Counted from the first letter of the stretch, positions 7,067 through 16,748 are shown. The stretch is 53,183 bases of DNA from Bacteroidales bacterium UBA1800 (GCA_002319915.1 DCFQ01000085.1:13877-67059); one strand, 5' to 3'. Program-made: numbers and translations. Notes: generated from the sequence alone by a model not told the origin.

Positions 7067-8053
7067 CTAACTCTCAAGAAGGGAGAGAAAGTACATTTTC
7101 TCCTTTTCCAGGTCCAGGCCGGGAACCCTGGTTACCAGTGAATCGATCTTCTCAATTGTCGTCACGGCAAACTTCCTCACCGATTCCCCTTCGCTTTTCT
7201 TAAGCCTGTGAGACATTGCCTTTGAGATGCCCGATATCTCCTTCCAGAGGCTACGGGTATTGTTATCAAAATAACAATCGGAAAAAGCGTCCCAGATATA
7301 ACTGACTGCCGGTGATGATGGGTGAAGCATATCCTCGTCATAAAACCTGTAATCGCGCAGGTCATCCATAAGCAGCTCATAGGCAGGGAAATACCCTGGC
7401 CTTGATGGATGTCCGAGCAGCTCCTCCACGGCGAGGAACAGCACCGACTTACTTACCTGGTTGCCGTGCGCCCCGTCCTTCCAGTGACGGACCGGGCTTA
7501 TGGTGAAGACAATCCTCAGCTGCGGGTAATCGCTTTGAAGCCTGTCAAGCACCCTGGTCCATAGCGATACGATCTCACCAGGCTTAAGCAATTCACGATC
7601 AAACTCCGAAGCGCTTACCTTGTGGCAGTTTGATACGATTGCACCCGTCCTTTTCCACCTGTAAACCCTGGCTGTTCCGAAAGTAACGAACAGGAACCCG
7701 GCACCCGCCAGGAATTCGGCTGCCTCCTCCGACCGTGTATTGATCCTTTCGAGCAGATGGCCGGGATCTTCTGATGAGAAATCGGTGTAATGGCTGAAGC
7801 TTATCCAGGTCCCCTTGTGATTGTACAGGTCTTCGAGCGTAAATTTCCTGCCGCCTGCAAGGCCGTCAAGAGTATTGAGGACGGAGACCGGGTTGTATAC
7901 GGTGCCTGAAGGATTGATCATGACAGGCAGGTGGCCCGTTTCAAACTGGCGGCCGATGGATGTCGCGAAGCATGAACCGATGAACATGACCTTCCCGGAG
8001 TATGTGATCTTCCTTTCAGAAGGCGGGATGCTGAATGTGGTTCTCAGTTCCAT
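7067..8053 (-). CDS. GSCFA domain protein
   Basis: The 328-residue protein carries the family-naming motif near its start (VMFIGSCFATSIGRQF, about residues 22-37). It continues with SGTVYNPVSV, FVTFGTARVYRW, and the SGNH-hydrolase-like elements VFTISPVRHWKDG and DMLHPSSPAVSYIW. GSCFA proteins are related to SGNH/GDSL esterases; here G-S-C would supply the first block and the late D-x-x-H pair the last. The biochemical substrate is not established. No signal peptide is visible, so it is likely cytosolic. It is followed at 14 nt by, and transcribed together with, the alpha/beta hydrolase, which suggests a shared lipid or acyl-ester job, though this is inference. Confidence 0.9.
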   Translation of the reverse strand: MELRTTFSIPPSERKITYSGKVMFIGSCFATSIGRQFETGHLPVMINPSGTVYNPVSVLNTLDGLAGGRKFTLEDLYNHKGTWISFSHYTDFSSEDPGHLLERINTRSEEAAEFLAGAGFLFVTFGTARVYRWKRTGAIVSNCHKVSASEFDRELLKPGEIVSLWTRVLDRLQSDYPQLRIVFTISPVRHWKDGAHGNQVSKSVLFLAVEELLGHPSRPGYFPAYELLMDDLRDYRFYDEDMLHPSSPAVSYIWDAFSDCYFDNNTRSLWKEISGISKAMSHRLKKSEGESVRKFAVTTIEKIDSLVTRVPGLDLEKEKMYFLSLLES

Positions 8054-8067
8054 TTCAGGTCCTGGGT

Positions 8068-8886
8068 TCAGTTGAGATTCTTGCTGATCCAGGCAAGGAT
8101 GCTCCTGAACACTTCCTCCCTGAATGGCTCGTTGTGCAGTTCATGGTAACCGCCGTTCCAGAGGATGAACTCCGACAGTTTATTATTCGATGCAAATTCC
8201 TGTGAACCGGCCGGAGAGCAGATCTGATCATCGCTTCCGTGCATGATCAATGCCGGTATTTTAAGGTGGGATGCATTCCTGAGTGCGTTCGAGGCTGCAT
8301 TCATCGCATTGTGGAAAAGGCTCACGGAAATCCTGCCGTGCACCAGTGGATCATTTTTATATGCCTCAACAACCTCCTTGTCGTGCGAGATATGCTCGAC
8401 CACCAGTCCTGATTTCTGGACCAGTCCCGGGAGGAAATTCTTCATCACCCCGGCGAGCTTTACCTTTGCCTCCTCCGGTTCAAAAGAGAGCTTCAGCCAG
8501 GGTGAGGTCACGATGGCTCCCCTGAAGCCGGGGTTCTTCCGCACCAGGTAATCGAGAACCAGCCCTCCCCCGAGACTGTGGCCGTACAGGAATACGGGCA
8601 GCCCCGGATACAACCCCTTCAGGTCATTATGAAGCGTTTCAATCATTTGGTCCGTCAGCCCGTAGCTCCTGATATGGCCTTTCTTCCCGCCGGAACACCC
8701 GTGACCGGGAAGGTCGACGCCCTCAAACCCGATCCCGTTCTTAACAAACATGTCGGCCCAGGCCACGTACCTCTGAATGTGTTCACCCAGCCCGTGCACC
8801 ATAATAATGAAGGCCCGCGGATGATCGGGTTTAACCCTGAATCCCTTGAGGCTCTCTCCGTTGCTCAGCGTTATTGTCAGTTCCAT
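8068..8886 (-). CDS. Alpha/beta hydrolase, monoacylglycerol lipase-like
   Basis: A serine hydrolase of the YtpA/monoglyceride-lipase (Hydrolase_4) group that probably cleaves mono-acylated glycerol or similar esters. Visible features are the oxyanion region MVHGLGEHIQRY, FEGVDLPGHGCSGG, the nucleophile elbow GHSLGGG, the acid strand IMHGSDDQICSP and the histidine region GGYHELHNEPFREEV. Length (272 residues) is normal. I chose the ATG at 8886 because AAAGGAGAT lies just upstream, an unusually good Shine-Dalgarno for this phylum; a TTG-type frame opening at 8916 would lose it. It is the first gene of a two-gene operon with the GSCFA protein. Confidence 0.9.
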   Translation of the reverse strand: MELTITLSNGESLKGFRVKPDHPRAFIIMVHGLGEHIQRYVAWADMFVKNGIGFEGVDLPGHGCSGGKKGHIRSYGLTDQMIETLHNDLKGLYPGLPVFLYGHSLGGGLVLDYLVRKNPGFRGAIVTSPWLKLSFEPEEAKVKLAGVMKNFLPGLVQKSGLVVEHISHDKEVVEAYKNDPLVHGRISVSLFHNAMNAASNALRNASHLKIPALIMHGSDDQICSPAGSQEFASNNKLSEFILWNGGYHELHNEPFREEVFRSILAWISKNLN

Positions 8887-8913
8887 ATTATCTCCTTTAG
8901 TGTGGAAGTACAG

Positions 8914-8921
8914 CAAAATTA
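8914..8921 (-). promoter_or_regulatory. Candidate -7 box TAATTTTG for the hydrolase operon
   Basis: The minus strand reads TAATTTTG, matching the Bacteroidota -7 consensus TAnnTTTG, 27 nt before the ATG at 8886. No good TTTG -33 element is visible at the usual distance, so this is tentative. Confidence 0.35.
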
Positions 8922-9180
8922 CAATAAAATGTTTTAACTCGGCCCGGCTGATTGTTTACATGAGTTTCGGGGACCTGGTTCTCCATACTTCCGGATTTTT
9001 ACTGTATGGCTGAGGAGGCAGCCGTGTATCTTCGTTGTTACAAGATACCGGAAAAAGTAATTTATCCCTAATTTAGACTCAGCCTCTATTTGCTTTCCCA
9101 ACAAGCTGTACAATAAATATTTGACTGAATTGGTCTTTTTAGAAACAATCTCATTTTTAAAGATATTCGGATATTAAGAC

Positions 9181-9211
9181 TTGTTTATCTTTATTTATCT
9201 GCTTACATTTG
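9181..9211 (+). promoter_or_regulatory. Bacteroidota-type promoter of the ECF sigma gene
   Basis: A -33 TTG (9181-9183) and a -7 TACATTTG (9204-9211) are separated by 20 nt, which fits the primary sigma factor (TTTG-N~19-TAnnTTTG) of Bacteroidota. The start codon at 9238 would follow a leader of about 20 nt. This is the best promoter match I found in the window. Confidence 0.55.
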
Positions 9212-9237
9212 CTTCAACAATCAAAAAATGAAGGATT

Positions 9238-9744
9238 ATGACAGCACATGAATTCAACAACAGTTTGATCGAAATGAAAGGCAATCTCCAGAGATTTGCC
9301 ATGAGTCTGACTGCTGACAGGGATTCTGCACTCGATCTTGTGCAGGACACATATCTCAAAGCCATCACCTATAAGGACAAATTCGTCGATTATACAAATC
9401 TGAAAGCATGGGTCTTCACAATCATGAAGAATACCTTTATAAATAACTACAGGAGGAATGTAAAGGAGAATACTATCATTGACGGGACCCAGGATCTCTA
9501 TTTTCTGAACTTGCCGCACGACAAGGGCTCGATATCTCCCGAATCGAGTTACGCGGAAGAGGAGATCAAGAAAGCTATCAATTCACTGAGTGACGATTTC
9601 AGGATCCCTTTCAAAATGCATATTGACGGATTCAAGTACCATGAAATAGCTGAAAAGCTTGGGCTCAAGATCGGAACGGTGAAAAGCAGAATATTTTTCA
9701 CCAGGCAGAAGCTGATGCTGAAATTAAGGGATTATAACGCTTAG
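9238..9744 (+). CDS. ECF-type RNA polymerase sigma factor
   Basis: A 168-residue two-domain sigma factor. Region 2 is visible as DSALDLVQDTYLKAI...LKAWVFTIMKNTFINNYRR (about residues 28-80). Region 4 is KAINSLSDDFRIPFKMHIDGFKYHEIAEKLGLKIGTVKSRIFFTRQKL (about 118-160), a helix-turn-helix. There is no anti-sigma gene next to it in the same direction; its 3' neighbour faces it across a shared terminator. Such orphan, widely conserved ECF factors are common in Bacteroidota. It has its own promoter (9181-9211). The regulon cannot be read here. Confidence 0.93.
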   Translation: MTAHEFNNSLIEMKGNLQRFAMSLTADRDSALDLVQDTYLKAITYKDKFVDYTNLKAWVFTIMKNTFINNYRRNVKENTIIDGTQDLYFLNLPHDKGSISPESSYAEEEIKKAINSLSDDFRIPFKMHIDGFKYHEIAEKLGLKIGTVKSRIFFTRQKLMLKLRDYNA

Positions 9745-9783
9745 TATAAACTTAGTTAAGGGTTGTTTAATCAGGTTAGGTGG

Positions 9784-9816
9784 AAGGGCTGAGTTACTTC
9801 AGCCCTTCTTTATTTT
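9784..9816 (+). terminator. Intrinsic terminator between facing sigma loci
   Basis: AAGGGCTGA (9784-9792) pairs perfectly with TCAGCCCTT (9799-9807) around a 6-nt loop, followed by the T-rich CTTTATTTT. It ends the plus-strand sigma gene. The right arm overlaps the stop codon of the minus-strand lipoprotein gene, so that gene could use the same stem only after its stop. Confidence 0.75.
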
Positions 9817-10851
9817 CCTGAACGCTATCCCTGATATAACAAACAGGAGGAATACTCCTGAAACGATCCAGGCCCAGAGGTTCACAGTCTTTGATTCGGC
9901 TTTCATTACATAGTCCTGCGTCATGAAAAAATCTGATTTCACCGGCCACACGACATAGCCTGAAGAGTCGACAATTCCGGTGGCAGAGGTCAGCTTGCCC
10001 GGCATGAGGGTCCTCAGGGTATAGTTCCTGAAATCGAAAAAGAACTGGTCCGTCGCTGTTTTGAGCGCGGAATCAGCCTCTGCCCGGTACTCAACAGCAT
10101 TTTTCTCCCCGAGTATTTCCCTCACCAGCGTGCCGTTTGCCCACAGTGAGTCAAAATTCTTTGAATTTGATTCGATGATCCGGGAATAATCGTCAATGTG
10201 TGTATTTAGCGAATCCGGGGAAAGGGCCCGTTTTCCCGATGCAGATGTCAGCCGCGCAAAATCGTAGATCCATTCCGAGACAAGGGATTTTATGGTCCAT
10301 GATTCAACCTTCTTCTTTACGGTGTCGTCGATCGCCCGGTAAAAAAGACTGTCGGGTCCGCTTTTCTTTTCCCCGGCAAGATTGTCAGGCGAGTAAAACC
10401 ATTTCAGCTCGTCAGGACTGAGAAAGTCACTTACCGGGTACCCATGCTGGATCTTCCTGAATACGGTTTCAGTATAGCTGAATTCGGTATTGAACCAGCT
10501 GAACTTCTTACGGAGCCCGGCCGATCGTGAAGCTCCGCGGTTAAAGCTGCTGTCGGCCTTGTATTCCTGTGAGACAGCCTGTGCATCCTTAAAAAGCTTC
10601 TCTGCCCTTCTGACCCAGGTAGTATCTCCCTTTGGGCCGATTTCAACAGAGTCCCTTATGGTCCAAGTTGAGTCGTACGGCAGCTGTACATTTGAAACCT
10701 TCAGATTTTTCTCCTGGTTCCTTATCTCCAGCTTCCTCAGGACAGAGCCGTCGGGGTGAACGATATTTGTGACGATTGCCTCAGGATCATTGCACGACCC
10801 TGCCGTAACCAGTAGGCATGTCAGGATCAATTTGAGCTTTCTTCTTTTCAT
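9799..10851 (-). CDS. Lipoprotein with C-terminal transmembrane helix, third gene of an ECF sigma operon
   Basis: I do not recognise the family. The 350-residue protein starts with a signal sequence ending in a marginal lipobox (LVTAGSC, Cys at about residue 20). It has a large polar, Lys/Ser/Asp-rich body and finishes with a hydrophobic helix WAWIVSGVFLLFVISGIAF and the basic tail RKIKKG. A lipid anchor at one end plus a membrane helix at the other would tie the body to the inner membrane twice, with the body in the periplasm. It follows the putative anti-sigma gene by 4 nt. I infer a periplasmic stress sensor or effector controlled by the sigma factor. Confidence 0.7.
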   Translation of the reverse strand: MKRRKLKLILTCLLVTAGSCNDPEAIVTNIVHPDGSVLRKLEIRNQEKNLKVSNVQLPYDSTWTIRDSVEIGPKGDTTWVRRAEKLFKDAQAVSQEYKADSSFNRGASRSAGLRKKFSWFNTEFSYTETVFRKIQHGYPVSDFLSPDELKWFYSPDNLAGEKKSGPDSLFYRAIDDTVKKKVESWTIKSLVSEWIYDFARLTSASGKRALSPDSLNTHIDDYSRIIESNSKNFDSLWANGTLVREILGEKNAVEYRAEADSALKTATDQFFFDFRNYTLRTLMPGKLTSATGIVDSSGYVVWPVKSDFFMTQDYVMKAESKTVNLWAWIVSGVFLLFVISGIAFRKIKKG

Positions 10852-10855
10852 GGCA

Positions 10856-11401
10856 TTAAAGATTGGGTCTTGTTTTATTTTCTTCTTCGAGCTTCTTATC
10901 CACGTAATTCTTTATATCAGGGTTTTCCTGTATGATCTTCATAAGGTCCCTGTACCTGACGTCAAGCTCGTTGAATGCTTCGATGAATTTCTCCAGGTCG
11001 TTTCCGGTGATCCTTATCTCACCGTTCGAGTGTATTTTTCCGGAAAGCCTGTAGAGGGTCAGCTGTGATCCGAGTTCAGGCAGAGCCGGCGGTTCAGATT
11101 CATTCCTGAGAACAATGACCTGCCTGTTTATATCCCTGACCTGCCGCAGGAGGGCCGATTGCTGAATGGCAAAAAAGCCCACCAGTAAAAAAGAAGCTGC
11201 GATCAACACCCTTCTCAGGGCGGGGACATATGCCCAGCCGAACAATATCTCGGGGATCCCGTGCAGCCTGGTATCCTGCCTGTTTAGTTTTTCAACCTGT
11301 TCAAGTATCTTCTGCTCAGTCATTGCCTGCTGGTCAAACAAGGGCTTTGATTTCCTGAGCAAACCGACGATCCGGTTATAGTCATTCTTCTCTGTCGTCA
11401 T
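10856..11401 (-). CDS. Putative membrane anti-sigma factor
   Basis: The 181-residue protein has a cytosolic N-terminal region of about 60 residues (NRIVGLLRKSKPLFDQQAM...), one transmembrane helix (VLIAASFLLVGFFAIQQ, about 66-82) and a periplasmic part of about 100 residues rich in charged helices. It lacks the zinc motif HxxxCxxC of ZAS anti-sigma factors. The assignment rests mainly on topology and on the 4-nt ATGA overlap with the ECF sigma gene ahead of it, the usual sigma/anti-sigma arrangement. The N-terminal part would hold the sigma factor and the periplasmic part would sense the signal or bind the lipoprotein encoded next. Confidence 0.65.
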   Translation of the reverse strand: MTTEKNDYNRIVGLLRKSKPLFDQQAMTEQKILEQVEKLNRQDTRLHGIPEILFGWAYVPALRRVLIAASFLLVGFFAIQQSALLRQVRDINRQVIVLRNESEPPALPELGSQLTLYRLSGKIHSNGEIRITGNDLEKFIEAFNELDVRYRDLMKIIQENPDIKNYVDKKLEEENKTRPNL

Positions 11402-11949
11402 AGCAACTGCATTTTTCTGATCATCTCCCCGACATTTTTTCTCGCATAATAGAGGTTTGCCTTTACAGCGTGTTTTTTCAAACCGGTTATTTCGGCAATC
11501 TCGTCGTACGGCAGTTCCTCGATCTCGGCAAGGATAAACACTGCTTTTTGCCTTGGACTCAGGCTTTCGGTCAGCTTGCTGATCACCATGGAATTCTCTT
11601 CGTTTTCAAGCTGGGTCAGGGAGCCGTCGGCCAGGTGGTTTGAAATTATTTCCCAGGCTCTTTCATCCTGGCGGATCTCAGGCCTGACCTTCGATCTCCT
11701 GAGCACGTCATAACACCTGTTCATGGTGATCCTGTAGACCCAGGTCTTGTACGTTTCCGGGGTCCTGATGCCCGAAAGTTTCTTCCACACTACAATCATG
11801 GTCTCCTGCACGATGTCCTTTGCCATCTCCTCGTCGCCGAGCATCCTGAATGCTACAGAGAACACAAAAGGCGACGTGATCTCAACCACTTTTCTGAAAT
11901 TCGACAGGTTACCGTTCCTGCACTCCTGTATAAGCGATGCTTCAATCAA
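11398..11949 (-). CDS. ECF-type RNA polymerase sigma factor with membrane partners
   Basis: A 183-residue ECF sigma factor. Region 2 shows SVAFRMLGDEEMAKDIVQETMIVVW and TWVYRITMNRCYDVLRR; region 4 shows SLSPRQKAVFILAEIEELPYDEIAEITGLKKHAVKANLYYARKNV. There is no in-frame ATG before the conserved region: a stop lies eight codons upstream, and the only candidates are TTG at 11949 or the adjacent ATT, so initiation is non-ATG. A perfect palindrome GTAAATTTAC (11977-11986) and TCAAAACTTTTGA across the start codon are possible operators. It heads the operon with the putative anti-sigma factor and lipoprotein. Confidence 0.9.
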   Translation of the reverse strand: MIEASLIQECRNGNLSNFRKVVEITSPFVFSVAFRMLGDEEMAKDIVQETMIVVWKKLSGIRTPETYKTWVYRITMNRCYDVLRRSKVRPEIRQDERAWEIISNHLADGSLTQLENEENSMVISKLTESLSPRQKAVFILAEIEELPYDEIAEITGLKKHAVKANLYYARKNVGEMIRKMQLL

Positions 11950-12035
11950 AACTTTTGAACTCTTTGTTTATATGACGTAAATTTACATCTGCGGTAAAAT
12001 ACGGGAACCATTAAAATGAATAAAATAATCCTAAA

Positions 12036-12443
12036 ATGCAGAAAATAATTACTTTCCCGACAGACAGAAAATACGGATTATACGATATAACCTCCCGTGT
12101 GGAGGAAGTGATAAAGGAAAGCGGGATCCGCAGCGGGCTTGTATCAGTATACGCTCGCGGGTCGACAACAGGCATCATGATCCAGGAGAACTGGGACGAG
12201 TCGGTGCAGAATGATGTCATCACACTGCTCGGCAGGCTTGTACCCCAGGGGATTTGGGAACACGACAGGCAGGACAATAACGGGGATTCCCACCTCAAAT
12301 CGGGCCTGATAGGCGCTTCGGAGACAATCCCCGTGGTTGACGGCAAAGCCGGATTATCGACCTGGCAAAATATTTTCTTCTGTGAATTTGACGGTCCGAG
12401 GAATCGCCGGGAGGTAGTTGTGACGGTGATCAATGACAATTAA
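12036..12443 (+). CDS. yjbQ: YjbQ family protein (secondary thiamine-phosphate synthase family)
   Basis: A 135-residue UPF0047/YjbQ protein. The family fold is visible as the sequence runs from the N-terminal strand through VSVYARGSTTGIMIQENWD, EHDRQDNNGDSHLKSGLIGAS and VDGKAGLSTWQNIFFCEFDGPRNRR, with the conserved His/Asp and GPR signature. Members can form thiamine phosphate in complementation tests, but the true role is uncertain. It is transcribed away from the ECF operon and ends one base before the stop of queG on the other strand. thiL lies 22 kb away and need not be related. Confidence 0.88.
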   Translation: MQKIITFPTDRKYGLYDITSRVEEVIKESGIRSGLVSVYARGSTTGIMIQENWDESVQNDVITLLGRLVPQGIWEHDRQDNNGDSHLKSGLIGASETIPVVDGKAGLSTWQNIFFCEFDGPRNRREVVVTVINDN

Positions 12444-12444
12444 A

Positions 12445-13395
12445 TCATTCTGATGGCCTCCCGGCCCCGGTCAGGTCGGCAACATTCGCCTTAAACCTTG
12501 CATACCCTACCCTCTCAACGGCGGAATCCCTGAAAATCCTGTCAAAATCCACGCCTGACATCGATTGCCACTCTTCCAGGGTCATCTCCGCAAGTTCCGG
12601 TGAGATCCTGAATTCGCCGGCACCGGCTTTCGGTATCCTGTTCCAGGGGCACACCTCCTGGCACCTGTCACACCCGTACACCCTTCTTCCCATCACGGGG
12701 ATGAGCTCCCCGGGTATCGGACCTCTGCCCTCTATGGTAAGGTTGGCAATGCATTTCCTGGCATCAATCGTCCTGTTATCATTTATTGCACCTGTGGGAC
12801 AACTGTCGATGCAGATCCTGCAATTCCCGCAATGGTCTTTGGCGTAAGGCTTGTCATAATCCAGATCCAGATTTAGCAGAAGGATGCCGAGGAATATGAA
12901 CGAGCCAATTTCCTTGTTTATCAGGATCGAGTGCCTGCCCTGCCAGCCGAGCCCCGCTTCTGCAGCCCACGGCTTTTCAAAGACCGGGGCCGAATCAGAA
13001 AACGCACGGCCCTCTGCTTCCGGGACGATCCCGCGGATGAATTCCAGTAATTGCTCAAGTTTGGGGATAATTACAAGATGGTAGTCTTTCCCATACACGT
13101 ACCTCGAAAGTACCGGTACCATGGGTTTCCGCTGCGAGAACTCAGAATAATAGCTTATTCCGGTAACTACAACCGATACGGCGTTTTCAAGAAGGGAAAC
13201 CGGGTCGGCGCGTTTCCCGATGTTACGGGGCAGATAGCCCATCTTGTCGTTCATTCCTGCATCGCACCAGTCTTTCAGGATGCGGGCATTTTTTTCCAGG
13301 ACCCTTGCCTTTGCTATACCGCAAAGATCGAAGCCCAGCTCCCTGGCTTTGTCTTTGAGAAGTGCTGTCAGGGTTGACTTTTCTGGGTGATTCAT
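12445..13395 (-). CDS. queG: Epoxyqueuosine reductase QueG
   Basis: QueG performs the last step of queuosine synthesis, reducing epoxyqueuosine in tRNA with cobalamin and two [4Fe-4S] clusters. Both cluster motifs are present: CGNCRICIDSCPTGAI and, later, CDRCQEVCPWN with the additional upstream Cys in DARKCIANL. The N-terminal cobalamin-binding part shows GFDLCGIAKA and YHLVIIPKLEQLL. The 316-residue length is typical. It starts 9 nt after the DUF59 gene and therefore lies at the end of the suf operon, a sensible place for an iron-sulfur client. The cytosol is the site of action. Confidence 0.95.
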   Translation of the reverse strand: MNHPEKSTLTALLKDKARELGFDLCGIAKARVLEKNARILKDWCDAGMNDKMGYLPRNIGKRADPVSLLENAVSVVVTGISYYSEFSQRKPMVPVLSRYVYGKDYHLVIIPKLEQLLEFIRGIVPEAEGRAFSDSAPVFEKPWAAEAGLGWQGRHSILINKEIGSFIFLGILLLNLDLDYDKPYAKDHCGNCRICIDSCPTGAINDNRTIDARKCIANLTIEGRGPIPGELIPVMGRRVYGCDRCQEVCPWNRIPKAGAGEFRISPELAEMTLEEWQSMSGVDFDRIFRDSAVERVGYARFKANVADLTGAGRPSE

Positions 13396-13404
13396 ATGTC
13401 AGGA

Positions 13405-13725
13405 TTAAAGAAATCCCAGTTCAAGCTTTGCCTCGTCGCTCAGCATGCTTTTATCCCACGGCGGATTGAATGTGAGTGTCACCCTGCAGTCCTTTACGCC
13501 TTTGGTTCCAGCAACCTTGTACCTGACCTCCTCAACGAGGTCATCGGCAAGTGGGCAATTTGGAGCCGTCAGGGTCATGGTAATGTGCGCAACCTGATCG
13601 TCGTCAAGGTTTATGCTGTATATGAGGCCGAGATCATAAATATTGACAGGGATCTCCGGGTCATAAACCGATTTGAGGACCTGGCAGATCCTGGTTTCTA
13701 TGTCGAGCTTTTCATTGGGGTCCAT
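13405..13725 (-). CDS. MIP18/DUF59 iron-sulfur assembly factor (SufT-like)
   Basis: A 106-residue single-domain DUF59 protein, the family of PaaD, SufT and the eukaryotic Cia2. It shows VLKSVYDPEIPVNIYDLGLIYSI and the conserved cysteine motif MTLTAPNCPLADDLVEEV. These proteins help deliver or mature iron-sulfur clusters. The gene lies 9 nt after sufE in the suf operon, which supports that role. Residue length and motif fit; the exact partner is unknown. Confidence 0.93.
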   Translation of the reverse strand: MDPNEKLDIETRICQVLKSVYDPEIPVNIYDLGLIYSINLDDDQVAHITMTLTAPNCPLADDLVEEVRYKVAGTKGVKDCRVTLTFNPPWDKSMLSDEAKLELGFL

Positions 13726-13734
13726 ACCGTAAAG

Positions 13735-14157
13735 TTAATTGCTTTTTGATTTATAGGCAATTGCATAAAGCTTCATCTGCCTGACCATTGCCAGCAGTCC
13801 GTTCGACCTGGTCGGAGAGAGATTCTGTCTCAGACCGATTTTATCGATAAAGTAGAGGTCAGCGCCTATGATCTCATCGGGGGTCCTGCCTGTAAGTACC
13901 ATTATCAGGAGCCCGACAATTCCCCTGGTGATGATGGCATCACTGTCGGCTGAGAAGCGGATCAGCTGCCCGTCAAATTCTGATCGCAGCCATACTTTCG
14001 ACTGGCAGCCCTCTATCAGGTATTCATTTGTCTTGAATTTCGGATCAATGGCCGGGACACCCTTACCGTAATCGATAAGCAGGCTGTACTTGTCCATCCA
14101 GTCATCAAAGACCGAAAACTCCGCGACAATCTTCTCCTGTACCTCGTTCAATGTCAT
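13735..14157 (-). CDS. sufE: Cysteine desulfuration protein SufE
   Basis: SufE takes the persulfide from SufS and passes sulfur to the SufBCD scaffold. The active-site loop is present as NEYLIEGCQSKVWL, with the acceptor Cys. Other family features are FDDWMDKYSLLIDYGK near the N-terminus and the RNAGITxxL-type end LSPTRSNGLLAMV. The 140-residue length is normal. It follows sufS by 7 nt in the same operon, so the two are co-translated in the usual order. Confidence 0.95.
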   Translation of the reverse strand: MTLNEVQEKIVAEFSVFDDWMDKYSLLIDYGKGVPAIDPKFKTNEYLIEGCQSKVWLRSEFDGQLIRFSADSDAIITRGIVGLLIMVLTGRTPDEIIGADLYFIDKIGLRQNLSPTRSNGLLAMVRQMKLYAIAYKSKSN

Positions 14158-14164
14158 TCCCTTG

Positions 14165-15382
<1,218 letters not shown>

Positions 15383-15389
15383 GTCCGGA

Positions 15390-16748
15390 TCATCCGCATT
15401 TTACCATACAACTTGCACACCTGGAAAGTTCACCTTTAAGCCTCTGCATCACGAGATTGTCCATCCTGTCGCGAAGCGGGTCGACCTTAATGTTCTGGAT
15501 CACTTCATGGGCAAAGCCGAACATCAGCATCAGCCTGGCCTCCTTCTTGTTAATCCCCCTCGACTGCAGGTAGAACAGGGCATCCTCGTTGATCTGACCC
15601 ACCGTCGCACCGTGGCTGCACTTCACATCATTCGCGTAGATCTCGAGCTGTGGCTTTGTGTCCATCCTCGCGCTGTCGGTGAGGAGTATGCTGTTGTTCT
15701 TCTGGTAGGCTATTGTTCCCTGAGCCCCCGGGGCAACAAATATCCTCCCGTTGAATGCGCCGGTTGCCATGTCGTCGAGCACTCCCTTGAAAAGCTGGTT
15801 GCTTGTGCAATTCTGTGCGATATGCTCAACATTCACAAAATTATCAACATGCTGGAACTTGTCAGAAAGGTAGAGCCCGTATGAATTGCATTCCGCCCCT
15901 TCCCCTGCGAGCCTGTGATAGGTGCTGTTCCTGACAAGCCCCCCGTGAAGGGTGATATTGTTCGATGCGGCAAAGCTGTTCCTTTCCTGGTGGATGAAGG
16001 TATGTGTAATCTTGGCAGCATTATTGTGTTCGTTTTGCACCCTGATTATCTCGAAACGGGAGTTTTCCCCGACATAGATCTCGGTGACCGCATTTGTCAG
16101 GAATTTTTGCGGTGAATTGGTATGGTCACAAATGATTATCGTGAACTCGGCATTTTTCTCAACCACAATCAGGTTTCTGTGCTGGTTGAAAGTATCCGCG
16201 TCGGAGTCGACAAGGTCAATTACCTGGACGGGTTTCTTAAGTGAAGCTCCTTCAGGTACATGAACAAAAACCCCGTCGGCTGCCATGGCGGTATTGAGGT
16301 GAACAAGACCGTCGGTATCACTCTTTGCATACCTCGAGTAATGCTTCTCCACAATATCGCTGAATTCCCTTGATGCTTCGTTCAGGCTGCCGATGCGGAT
16401 CCCGCCAGGCAGCTCGCTGAATTTGCCGTTTATGGAAGGGTAGAAGCCGTTCAGAAGCACGATCCCGTGAGAATCGAGATCCGTTACATCGCACCTGAAT
16501 TCCTCGGCCTTCACAAAATCCGAAATTCCGGGAATAAAGTAATTCGCATAATCATTCCTGAAGAATGGCTCAAGGTTCGTGTACCTGTACGATTCATTCT
16601 TTTTTGATGGGATCCCGAGCTCATGAAATCTCTCCATGGCTTTTTCCCGGAAGGAATTGATAAAATCCGATGAACCGGCCATTATCTTTTCCCTGTTGTT
16701 CAGGTAGATCCCGGAATATCTTTCCGCTATGTCAGATTTTGGCTCCAT
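15390..16748 (-). CDS. sufD: Fe-S cluster assembly scaffold protein SufD
   Basis: SufD pairs with SufB in the SufBC2D scaffold on which clusters are built. The 452-residue protein contains the right-handed beta-helix region typical of SufB/SufD (VQVIDLVDSDADTFNQHRNLIVVEKN, then NNITLHGGLVRNSTYH) and the C-terminal ATVGQINEDALFYLQSRGINKKEARLMLMFGFA signature. The conserved histidine motif CSHGATVG is present. Its start overlaps the end of sufC by 17 nt, a sign of coupled translation. Confidence 0.96.
   Translation of the reverse strand: MEPKSDIAERYSGIYLNNREKIMAGSSDFINSFREKAMERFHELGIPSKKNESYRYTNLEPFFRNDYANYFIPGISDFVKAEEFRCDVTDLDSHGIVLLNGFYPSINGKFSELPGGIRIGSLNEASREFSDIVEKHYSRYAKSDTDGLVHLNTAMAADGVFVHVPEGASLKKPVQVIDLVDSDADTFNQHRNLIVVEKNAEFTIIICDHTNSPQKFLTNAVTEIYVGENSRFEIIRVQNEHNNAAKITHTFIHQERNSFAASNNITLHGGLVRNSTYHRLAGEGAECNSYGLYLSDKFQHVDNFVNVEHIAQNCTSNQLFKGVLDDMATGAFNGRIFVAPGAQGTIAYQKNNSILLTDSARMDTKPQLEIYANDVKCSHGATVGQINEDALFYLQSRGINKKEARLMLMFGFAHEVIQNIKVDPLRDRMDNLVMQRLKGELSRCASCMVKCG

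Larger units (their letters stand above)
8887..9237. other. Divergent intergenic region, 351 nt
   Basis: This holds the start regions of the hydrolase (minus) and the ECF sigma gene (plus). Apart from the two promoter candidates listed separately I see no open frame longer than about 20 codons, no hairpin of note and no riboswitch signature. Confidence 0.6.

Noticed and set aside
13051..13377. 108-codon plus-strand frame opposite queG
   Set aside because: Shadow of a well-supported gene with intact cluster motifs on the other strand.
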